DNA from: Novakomyces olei
Taxonomy: Eukaryota; Ascomycota; Novakomycetes; Novakomycetales; Novakomycetaceae
Direction of reading: 5' to 3'
DNA length: 64,000 nucleotides
Assembly (NCBI GenBank): GCA_016906335.1
Contig: JADEYG010000015.1
Coordinates: forward strand, 682,001 to 746,000
Shown here: positions 55,914 through 64,000 of the stretch, piece by piece
Numbering within the stretch: the first letter of the stretch is position 1
Layout: every line of letters starts with the position of its first letter
Made by a program: the position numbers and the translations under genes
Notes under the pieces: model-generated
Databases searched by the model: none
What the model was told of the DNA's origin: nothing
What the model saw: only the letters and a program-made list of their open reading frames with translations

Positions 55914-57503
55914 ATGAGCGAGACTGAAACGTTTCTCTTTACTTCCGAGTCTGTCGGCGAAGGCCACCCCGACAAGGTACGCGTGCTATACCCTAATTTT
56001 TTGATGTGTCTTGCTATTCCACGATCTTTTTCAGCAACTGGTGTTTGCCTTTAGACGCCTATTTTCGCAAAGTCGCTAGTCCAAGCACTTGTCGGAAACT
56101 CTTCACAAGCGTCTGAAAATTTGGTCCAACACGGAAATGAAATGAAATCGATTTCAATTCTTTTATTCACAATTTCTTTACTTTTTTACGCGACCATTTG
56201 TTTAGCTGTGCCTGTGTTTATTGCCATTATTCTGTATAATTCCGCTATTTTGCTGTTGCCTTTCTACACAAAATGCTCTATATTAATGTTATTTAATATT
56301 TATTAATCCTCGTTGGCCACGTATTTTACACGCAATCCGCCACGTCCCTTTTTCCATTATTTTTTACGTCGAATTTATTATAATAAATTTTCTGTCAACT
56401 AACGCCCGCAGATCTGTGACCAAGTTTCCGATGCCATTCTCGATGAGTGTCTCCGAACTGATTCCCTGTCAAAAGTGGCGTGCGAGACTGCGGCCAAGAC
56501 GGGTATGATTATGGTCTTTGGTGAGATCACGACGAAGGCGGAGATAGATTTCCAGCGCGTTATTCGCGACACAATAAAGCATATCGGCTACGACGATTCC
56601 AACAAAGGCTTTGACTACAAGACATGCTCCGTGCTTGTAGCTATCGAGAAGCAGTCTCAAGAGATTGCTCAGGGTCTGCATTATGACCGCAAATTGGAAG
56701 AGCTTGGTGCCGGTGACCAAGGTATCATGTTCGGCTATGCTACGGACGAGACGGAACAGCTTTTGCCCCTTACAATTGTGCTGGCGCACAAGCTCAACGA
56801 GTACATGAGCCGCGGCCGTCGTGATGGAACCCTGCCTTATCTGCTCCCAGACACAAAGACTCAGGTTACGGTTGAGTATAAGAAAGTTAACGGTGCACTT
56901 ATTCCTCTACGTGTGGACACTGTCGTCATCTCTGCACAGCATGTAGAGCACATCACCACGGAAGATCTTCGAAACGAGCTGCTGGAGAAAGTTATCAAGA
57001 AGGTTATCCCGGCTAATCTACTGGACGAGCGTACAGTCTACCATCTCCAGCCTTCTGGCCGATTTACTATCGGTGGACCGCAAGGCGATGCTGGCCTCAC
57101 TGGCCGCAAGATCATTGTTGACACTTATGGTGGTCACGCTCCTCATGGCGGTGGAGCTTTCTCTGGAAAGGACTTTAGCAAAGTAGACAGGTCCGGTGCT
57201 TATGCTGCCCGCTGGGTCGCCAAGTCGCTGGTTGCCGCTGGTCTGTGTAAGCGTGTGACTGTTCAGTCATCCTATGCCATCGGCGTCCCAGAGCCAGTCT
57301 CGCTGTATGTCGACTCGCACGGAACTGGCAAGGTCTCTGATCATGAACTGCTGCAGGTGATTAAGAGAAATTTTGATTTACGCCCAGGTATCATCGTCCG
57401 TGAACTCGGACTCGACCGGCCTATTTATGCCCAGACGGCTAGCAATGGGCATTTCACCAATCCGGATTTCCCTTGGGAGAAACCAAAGAAATTGAACTTT
57501 TAG
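55914..57503 (+). CDS. SAM2: S-adenosylmethionine synthetase
   Basis: Two exons (55914-55976, 56412-57503) join in frame to 384 residues. Exon 1 ends exactly after GEGHPDK (residues 15-21). Exon 2 opens ICDQVSDAILD. Other hallmarks are GAGDQGIMFGYA, the ATP loop GGGAFSGKD and the substrate-binding RSGAYAARW. The enzyme makes SAM from methionine and ATP. The single intron, 435 nt, is the longest in the window and could hold regulatory sequence; no snoRNA was identified by eye. S. cerevisiae has SAM1 and SAM2; which this one is cannot be told. Confidence 0.97.
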
Positions 57504-59022
57504 ACGGGCAAGTGTATGGGTTTGAAAGTTTAGGAGCGGGGATTCTTTGCTGGTTCTAGCGGACTGCTTTTCTATCTGTCCGGTGCATGTTGTTGCGACC
57601 CAGACTTTTGGACTCGTGGTCAACTGAGCCAGGGAGCTTCTGCTGAAACCTCTTGTAAATTCTCAAAGCCAAAGACGATCCTCCTGTTTCTTCTCCTTTT
57701 TAATTCTTGTTACCAGTCTTCCGTTTACCGTTGCGTGAAACTGGAAGCCCTAGATCTGTTTTAATTTGTTTTATTTATTTTTGTTTGTTGAAACCCATTC
57801 TCTGCTTCAATTGTCGCTGTTCAATCATTTACATTGCCGTTCAGGAATGACGGTTATAATAATTGTATTTTGATTATATTTTGTTTATTCCTACTTATCA
57901 GACTCGACATTGATTGGCATGAGACCTGGCATTGAATGCAGCTGTGTCTTCAACCGACATTGGCTCATAAATTGTCAGAGGGTATAGAAAATGATGCAAT
58001 GAGCATCTATAATTTCACGTTATTTTTTTTCCTATTTATTTTATATTGTTTTATTATATATGGCCACGCGTGGGCTATATAGGCCTATTTGACTAATTTT
58101 GAGAATTGTTTCTGGGAATTGGTTTATTTACAAATTTGTCGCGCAGGTCACGACAATTCCAAAATTCAAAAGGGGAAAAGTGTCGGCAGACTACGGGGTG
58201 GAGGGTAAAGTATACGCTCCCGGCCGTAATGGATGGATCAAGCGCGATTTCACACAGGACAGACCTGGTGCTGTGTGGGCGTGCTGCTTTAGTACTTAGA
58301 TCGTATGCTTACGCATAGGCAGAATTTCAACATTCACTGTAACAATATCGGCCCTGTCGCACTGTAAAATAATTGTCCACTAGTGACTCTGGTGGACGTG
58401 TAACGAACGGGTTTATTGCCCAACCATTACTTGTAATGTTCCTGTAATTTTACGGTAAAGGCGGTTTGTTGTACGCCAAGAATAAGCTATACCAAGAAAT
58501 AGTTTATCTTAAATTTTCAGAGAAAGTTCTATGCTGGTAACCACCCGGCCCTTACTAGATCATACAGTGCACAGCACTAACCCGATTGGGCTGGCGGCGG
58601 TTGACATTCGATTCAATAGTCTCAATCGGGCAAGACGTTGACTAGTGACTGGAAAAGTTCTCCAGTCACGTGTAGCTGGGGTATCCCTTTACATCAGTCA
58701 TTTGCTTTGCACTAGTCCCTATAGACGGCGCGCGTCTATTTTTAAATACTATTTCAGGAGCGTTCGATGTGACGACTGTTTGCAGCGCTTTTTCTGTCTA
58801 CACCTCCAGTGATCTCCGCAGATATGTGCCCTAATATATCGCGAATGGTGTTGCCAATATGCATCCGGTGATCGCCAAGTCCAATCGTCAAGTCGCTTTC
58901 CCTTTGCGTAAGTCATACTTACATCTCGCGTATATTTCAATAATTCCAATAAGATCTCCCTTACAAATGAAATGTCTCACATCCTGCAGCTATGTAACCG
59001 TCAACCGGTACATCAACCCACT

Positions 59023-59069
59023 CTATGACTTGGTAGAGGCTTGCCATCGTCGCCTCTACCAAGTCATAG
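59023..59069. repeat. Perfect 18-bp inverted repeat, 11-bp spacer
   Basis: CTATGACTTGGTAGAGGC at 59023-59040 is matched by its exact reverse complement at 59052-59069, with an 11-nt loop. The DNA could form a cruciform or the RNA a hairpin. It lies 78 bp upstream of the TATATAAA box and 550 bp before the yapsin start. Confidence 0.9.
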
Positions 59070-59146
59070 GACTCTTGTACAACTATAAATCACGGCGAAC
59101 CCCACTTGTACCGTTGGTGTGCCATTCCCGTAGTCTTACAGGAACC

Positions 59147-59154
59147 TATATAAA
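59147..59154 (+). promoter_or_regulatory. TATA box upstream of the yapsin gene
   Basis: TATATAAA follows the sequence CC and lies about 470 bp before the start codon. If used, the 5' leader would be long; other starts nearer the gene cannot be excluded. Confidence 0.4.
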
Positions 59155-59622
59155 GCTGCAAAAGACTGTACTTCCAAGAGGCGCAGAGCGAACGCCCATC
59201 TCCATCTACTCCTCACTCACCTTCTACTTTAATCGGGCGCGCTATTGCTTGTCGGTCCGATTTCACGGAACTAGTACACGCACACTTTTAGCACTAGATT
59301 CCACACTTGTCGTTCGGCTGCTCGCTAAATAGTGAAATAGGTTGAGCTCATCTCTTCCATTACCAACACGTGCTCGGCTATTTTTACTCCGATCAAGGGC
59401 TTGGCCATTGACGCAGATTCTTGCTTTCCAACAATCAACGACTTTTACTGCTAGTCTTGTACTTAACTTTTTGGCCACGTCATTGGGCAGTGCTTGGCCG
59501 GCAATTTTCCTATTTTTACTGCCTCTATCATTCTCCACCTTTTGACAGTACTGTTTGACAGTTACTGTTCCTTTTCCTTTCCTCCCTATCCTCTACGTTG
59601 CAGCTAGCCTACTTGTGCAGCC

Positions 59623-61374
59623 ATGAAGCCGTTCCTGCTTTTGCTGGGAGGAGCCTCCCTCGTCTGTGGAGCAGAGCTGCTACATATCCCGCTTCGGCGT
59701 GAAGCCCCCGCTGAACTGACCTTTGCAGATTTGGACCGCGAGGCTGCTTATGTGCAGGCAAAGTACGGAGCCTCCCGCTTCAGCAAGCGTGACAATATCA
59801 ATGTTCCATTGCTGGATCTCGTTTCGGGCGGACGCGATTTAATGTACCAGGTCCCGTTGCAAATCGGCACTCCTCCGCAAACGTTCTACGTCCAACTGGA
59901 CACGGGATCTTCCGACATTTGGGTGCCCGATATCGGATGCAGTTCGTGTAATACGTCAACTGCCCTCCTCTTTGACGGCCAATCCTCGTCCACGTACCAC
60001 ACTGACGGCAGTACTGCCCAGCTGACTTATGGTATCGGTGCCGCTCAGGTCACGAATGGAACAGACACGATTTCCCTGGCAAATCTGTCTGTCGAGAACA
60101 TGGTGTTTGGATCGGCCACGGACGAGTATGACCAGGTGTACCCGGTGGCCCTCGGTATTATGGGCGTCGGGTTCCCTCACAATTCTCGTCTCGGCGGGGC
60201 CACTTTTGTTACCCGTGCGTTTGAAGACGGCTTAATTAGTGCGCCCGTCTTTGCACTAAACCTAAACAGCTACGCCACATCCCGCGGGTCCCGTGATTAT
60301 ACGGGCAACGTGATCACTCTGGGCGGGTATGACCCGGCCAGTGTTGATGGCGATCTCGATTTTATCCAAGGCAGCAATCAGGACTTTTACGTTGTGCCCT
60401 TCCACGGGTTTTCCGTTGACGGGGACACTGTCGGCTCTGACGAAGCAGTCCCGGCTATCTTGGACTCGGGCACTACTCTGGCTTACGGCCCTGATCGTCA
60501 GGTCCTGAGCTTCTACGAGCAGTTCCCACAGGCCAGCGTGGAAGAGGGCTACTACTACTTTCCCTGTGATGACGTACCAGACGTCTCCTTCATCATTAAT
60601 GGCCGCGCTTACCCGCTGACCGCTCAAGATTTGGTAAACGAAGCCATTGGCTCTGATGGTGTTCGCTACTGCATCGGCTCCATTCAAACCTCGAGCCTGT
60701 CCCTTGACTCTTCCGCTCAGGAAGCTTGGCTGCTGGGTGACGTCATTTTGAAGAACGTCATCTCCGTGTTTGATCTGGCCACTAACCGCATTGGCCTCGG
60801 CCGCAAGACTAACGGGTCCACCGTCGATGGGGAGTACAGTGTGCTTCCAGACAGAGTGCTGACTGATGCGCTTGGCAGTGGGACCGGAGGACCTGCGACC
60901 TATGTGCCCTACTATCCTTCTACTGGATTCGATCTTTCCGGGCTCCCAGACGTTAGCACTGAAGTGATTGCTACCACCGATTTCGACTTTACCGCTGAGA
61001 CTGTGCTCAGTACGCCCGCTGATATGGTGGCCACTCAAGTCTACTGGAGCGTTATTAGTGGAGTAGCCACGGGCCTCGATGGCTCACTCTTCGTGACTGG
61101 GCCTGCGTCTGGGCTTTACCCTACTCTTACGGCCAATCCGGTGGCCGTTACTGCTGCCGCCTCTGGTGCACACTCAGGACGCAGTGGAGGACCCGTTAGT
61201 GCTGGCCCTGGACAGTCTGCCGCCAGCTCTGAGAGCGGTTCTGGGTCGGCTAGCTCCGCTAGCGGATCTGCCACTGCCGCTGCTCAAGACTCTGGAGCTT
61301 CCATGACAGTAGCTGCCTCTATTTCGTCAGTGGCGGCTTTTGTCGCTGCAGGAATGCTATTTGTCCTGTTTTGA
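59623..61374 (+). CDS. GPI-anchored aspartyl protease, yapsin family
   Basis: Intronless, 583 residues. A signal peptide (residues 1-16) is followed by a propeptide ending in the dibasic KR at 55-56. The two catalytic triads are DTGSSDIW (Asp93) and ILDSGTT (Asp281). The C-terminal 90 residues are rich in Ser, Gly and Ala and finish with a hydrophobic stretch and no charged tail, as for a GPI attachment signal. Yapsins cleave cell-surface and secreted proteins at the plasma membrane or wall. The gene converges on chitinase. Confidence 0.95.
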   Translation: MKPFLLLLGGASLVCGAELLHIPLRREAPAELTFADLDREAAYVQAKYGASRFSKRDNINVPLLDLVSGGRDLMYQVPLQIGTPPQTFYVQLDTGSSDIWVPDIGCSSCNTSTALLFDGQSSSTYHTDGSTAQLTYGIGAAQVTNGTDTISLANLSVENMVFGSATDEYDQVYPVALGIMGVGFPHNSRLGGATFVTRAFEDGLISAPVFALNLNSYATSRGSRDYTGNVITLGGYDPASVDGDLDFIQGSNQDFYVVPFHGFSVDGDTVGSDEAVPAILDSGTTLAYGPDRQVLSFYEQFPQASVEEGYYYFPCDDVPDVSFIINGRAYPLTAQDLVNEAIGSDGVRYCIGSIQTSSLSLDSSAQEAWLLGDVILKNVISVFDLATNRIGLGRKTNGSTVDGEYSVLPDRVLTDALGSGTGGPATYVPYYPSTGFDLSGLPDVSTEVIATTDFDFTAETVLSTPADMVATQVYWSVISGVATGLDGSLFVTGPASGLYPTLTANPVAVTAAASGAHSGRSGGPVSAGPGQSAASSESGSGSASSASGSATAAAQDSGASMTVAASISSVAAFVAAGMLFVLF

Positions 61375-61904
61375 ATGGAAGCGAAACTTGCGGGCTGAAA
61401 TGAAAGCAGTTTGTCCCATTATTAATCCATGTACACAGGACTATGATGCCCTCTGTGCCAGAGACAGAGAGAGCGGAAAAAAAAAAGTGACTTTTTTGAT
61501 GTATGACAGCATGTTACTACGCTCGTGTCAATAATGTAAAGTTTTCAGTGCAAAACTTGACGGGCAAGAGAGTGGTACTATTTTTATTTTTCCGGTGCTT
61601 TGAGAATAGTTGTCGTCGTGGACACATGTATATTAATGTGTATTTTTATCTGTGCAACCGCAACTGCAATTGTAAATATTATTTGTACATCGTTATCGTG
61701 CAAAACAATATTTCTTCAGTGTATTAATTTTTTATCGCTTACTATATTCATAATGCGATAAATGTACTTTATCCAACGAGCAAACATTTGATGGAATAAC
61801 TAGACTTCTTTATTACCAGTGCCAAACATCTGGACGAAACGAGCGAATGCTATAAAGACAAAAGACTATATATAATGCGTTTATACGGGTGACTGGGCGA
61901 CCGA
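61375..61904. other. Convergent yapsin/chitinase 3' region
   Basis: AT-rich sequence between the two stops; I see nothing else in it. Confidence 0.6.
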
Positions 61905-63504
61905 CTAATCAATATTCCAGTCGCAGATAGGTCGTCCTTTTCTTATGTAGCACTTAGTAGCCGGCGAGTCAGGGCAGGTAAGATAAATCCAAGTCGTGCC
62001 TACGCACTGAGCCAGCCTTCCGCCAATACAGGTCTCTGTCCCGTGCTGACAAGTCTTTGTGTCAGACGCATTTGAGTCGTCAGAACCAGAATTGCTTTGG
62101 GCGTCTGCAGTGGTCGTGGCTTCAGGCGACTTTGAAGACACTAAGCTTGCCGGTACAGTCTGAGAACTTGGCGCTGCTTGTGCAGAGGACCAGTTGGTTT
62201 CTGGCGCCTCCGTTGGCTGAGTCGTTTTATTCTGTGGTACTAGTGTAGTAGGGTTAGCGTTATCCTGTGTCGTTTCAGCAGGCTGCGGGACTCCTTGTGA
62301 GCAGGTTTGCGTGGACGTTGTAGCAGACGGCTGCGGCGTAGATACCGATGTTTGGCTGGACTGTGACTCATGATCAATTTCCATCGACCGTCTCTTGATA
62401 GTTTGTACGAATGAATTTCCATCTGAATCTTTGTTTGCAAAAGCCGAGCTCGCGTCCCAGATGGACACACCACCAAATTTATCATAGGTGGCCTGCAGTG
62501 ACCGGGACAGATTGCCTATAAAATCTGCCGAAGCGTATCCAAAGGAAGCTGACTGAGCAGATCCAGGCACACCCATAAAGATGCGTACGTCTTTGTTAAT
62601 GCTGTCTACTTGAGACCATTGTGACCAGTCTACAAAATTGAAATCAGGGCCTTGAGCATTGCAAAAGTTATTGTAAAACTGAATGAAGACAAAGTCAACA
62701 TAAGAGTTTTCTAATAAGTTTCCCAGCACTCCGTCAGGGAAGGGGCATTGTGGTGCAGCAGATACAAGCACACCTGGGTTAATAGACCGCAATGTGCTTA
62801 TGAAGTTGATAAATGCTGAAGCTTCTCCTGTTTCGATATCTATATCAAATCCGTCAACGACAGCATCATCAAATGGCCGCTGTGAGCTTGATCCGGTGCC
62901 GAAGAAATCATTAAGCATGTGGGCTGCAGTAATTGCCATTGCGTCATCAACAAACCCGAATTCTGCTCCGGAGCCACCAATGGAGAGCAAGACTTTTTTG
63001 CCCCTTGACTGACAGGTCTTGATGTCCTGTCCTATTTGGCTGCAGTGTAATATATTTGTATTGGTGAAGTATGTTCCACACTGGTTGGAAAAATTGATCT
63101 CTGGCAATAGGTATGGCTCGGTGAGAGCGGTAACGAATGACAAAACTACTATATCAACATCGTCTGTGCAGTATTCCACCAGCCGGCCTTGATCCCCGTT
63201 TGAATTTTGTCCCCAGTAGATGGCTACATTGTTGTTGGCTTCCTTGTTGAACGCGAATACTTGGACTGCCAGTAAGGCAATTAACGTAAATAGCCGATTC
63301 TGTGTATTAGAAGGAAACAATGCACAAATTTTGAAAGATGGAGATGAAGTCAAACATGAATTATTGTATCTCGCAAAATGGTAAGGATCATTGAAGACTT
63401 GATCGATAAAGATCAAGTTTGCCCAAGACAACGAAAATGGACAATACTAATAGAATAAAACGGACATTTGAAATCGTGAGAAAAAAAAAGGCAACACGTA
63501 CCAT
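61905..63504 (-). CDS. CTS1: Secreted GH18 chitinase
   Basis: Two exons: the ATG alone (63502-63504), then 61905-63299, after an intron with a GTACGT donor. The joined protein has 465 residues and opens MNRLFTLIALLAVQVFAF, a signal peptide. The catalytic GH18 motif VVDGFDIDIE puts the acid at about Glu157. A KKVLLSIGG strand precedes it. A Ser/Thr-rich linker (about residues 330-410) is followed by a Cys-rich C-terminal domain with CQHGTETCIGGRLAQC and CDW, probably chitin-binding. Yeast Cts1 cleaves chitin during cell separation. A TATATAAA box lies about 72-79 bp before the ATG. Confidence 0.95.
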
Positions 63505-63575
63505 TGCAAAAACCGAGCCTATAAAGAGTTGCTCTGCAAACCGTTTTGTACTGTACAGCAGGCCAGTCGACTAGC

Positions 63576-63583
63576 TTTATATA
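63576..63583 (-). promoter_or_regulatory. TATA box upstream of chitinase
   Basis: TATATAAA on the minus strand, 72-79 bp upstream of the chitinase start codon at 63504, a typical spacing for a regulated gene. Confidence 0.6.
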
Positions 63584-64000
63584 GGATGGCGTTTGACAGC
63601 TGAGCTTTTGCAGATCCCTAAAATGTGAGAGCGGTCCAGGATTATCTTGATATACCCTTAGCTTTATTCATAGACATGACTCAAAATTAGTCAAAACCTT
63701 GTGTGCAACGGCCATTTGAACTGCCTAATACCAGCCCTAGAGTCCTTATCCAGACAGTCCCTTTCCGGTACAGATGGCTAGCAAGACTTTTAAGCGAATA
63801 ATTAGTTTACTCGCCCAAAAAGGAAACAGCCCATGCAAGCTAAGTGTCTCATTATACCATAAATGATAGGTGAAGCTGTCTCTAAGTAATTATTTTAATT
63901 ATTTTAAACGGTAAAACTATAAGCTTCCGATACTCGCCACATTCGGAAATATGCTTGAGCTAAATTCAGATAGTGAAGGCAGGACAGGCCGAATGTGATT
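63584..64000. other. Right-edge chitinase upstream region
   Basis: AT-rich, no gene or repeat array seen. Confidence 0.5.

Larger units (their letters stand above)
57504..59622. other. 2.1-kb intergenic region before the yapsin gene
   Basis: The longest gap in the window. An ATG-started frame of 157 codons (58859-59332) resembles nothing. The region has a perfect 18-bp inverted repeat (59023-59069), a TATATAAA box (59147-59154), and TCACGTG near 58669. No RNA gene is convincing. Confidence 0.5.

Noticed and set aside
58500-58620. Possible 5S rRNA-like segment on the minus strand
   Set aside because: A few bases (GGGTGGTTACCAGC) resemble the 5S 3' part, but the rest does not match and no clear terminal stem pairs.
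58859-59332. 157-codon ATG-started frame in the yapsin upstream gap
   Set aside because: No recognisable motif, and it reads straight through the inverted repeat. I treat it as chance until expression shows otherwise.

Overview
This window is a gene-dense stretch of nuclear DNA from an ascomycete fungus with yeast-like gene content. I count 25 well-supported protein genes, two weaker ones and one tRNA gene in 64 kb. About 40 short introns (mostly 40-130 nt, a few of 200-435 nt) can be placed by reading-frame continuity. Many have a CTAAC, CTGAC or CTAAT branch site 8-15 nt before the acceptor. CTG encodes invariant leucines in ubiquitin (Leu50, Leu71), so this is not a CUG-Ser yeast. TTAGGG-type boxes near ribosomal-protein and other starts suggest an ancestral-type telomere repeat and a telomere-repeat-binding regulator. 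Intron density, standard code, and genes such as GDB1, PEX1 and a VHC1-type cotransporter fit an early-diverging ascomycete yeast (basal Saccharomycotina or Taphrinomycotina). I cannot name the species. No transposon, viral relic or CRISPR array is visible.

Layout. 0-8 kb: small membrane protein (-), RRN6-like Pol I factor (+), MZT1 (-), endopolyphosphatase PPN1 (+). 8-17 kb: DNA ligase I (-), mitochondrial carrier (-), Elongator subunit ELP4 (+), CCC1-type vacuolar Fe/Mn transporter (-). 17-22 kb: AAR2 (+), RPS26 (-), the divergent pair ubiquitin-RPL40 (-) and RPL14 (+), and a small uncertain ORF (-). 22-30 kb: a 1187-residue acidic AT-hook protein (+), SAS10/UTP3 (-), cytochrome c1 (-), tRNA-Phe (+). 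30-45 kb: glycogen debranching enzyme (-), PEX1 (+), a PPWD1-type cyclophilin (-), UBA4 (-). 45-54 kb: LCB1 (+), MCM7 (-), VHC1-type cotransporter (+). 54-64 kb: 1-Cys peroxiredoxin (+), SAM synthetase (+), GPI-type yapsin protease (+), GH18 chitinase (-).

The genes are housekeeping functions: ribosome production (RRN6, SAS10, RPS26, RPL14, RPL40), replication (LIG1, MCM7), tRNA wobble-uridine modification (ELP4, UBA4), splicing (AAR2, the PPWD1-type cyclophilin), peroxisome import, sphingolipid and glycogen metabolism, vacuolar transport and cell-wall remodelling. They do not form an obvious cluster. The most distinctive DNA-level features are many AT-rich minisatellites (7, 11, 16, 18 and 19 bp units), one perfect 18-bp inverted repeat, TTAGGG palindromes in ribosomal-protein promoters, and two introns placed exactly at start codons. 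I found no convincing novel multi-gene system. The best leads are the AT-hook repeat protein and these DNA structures.
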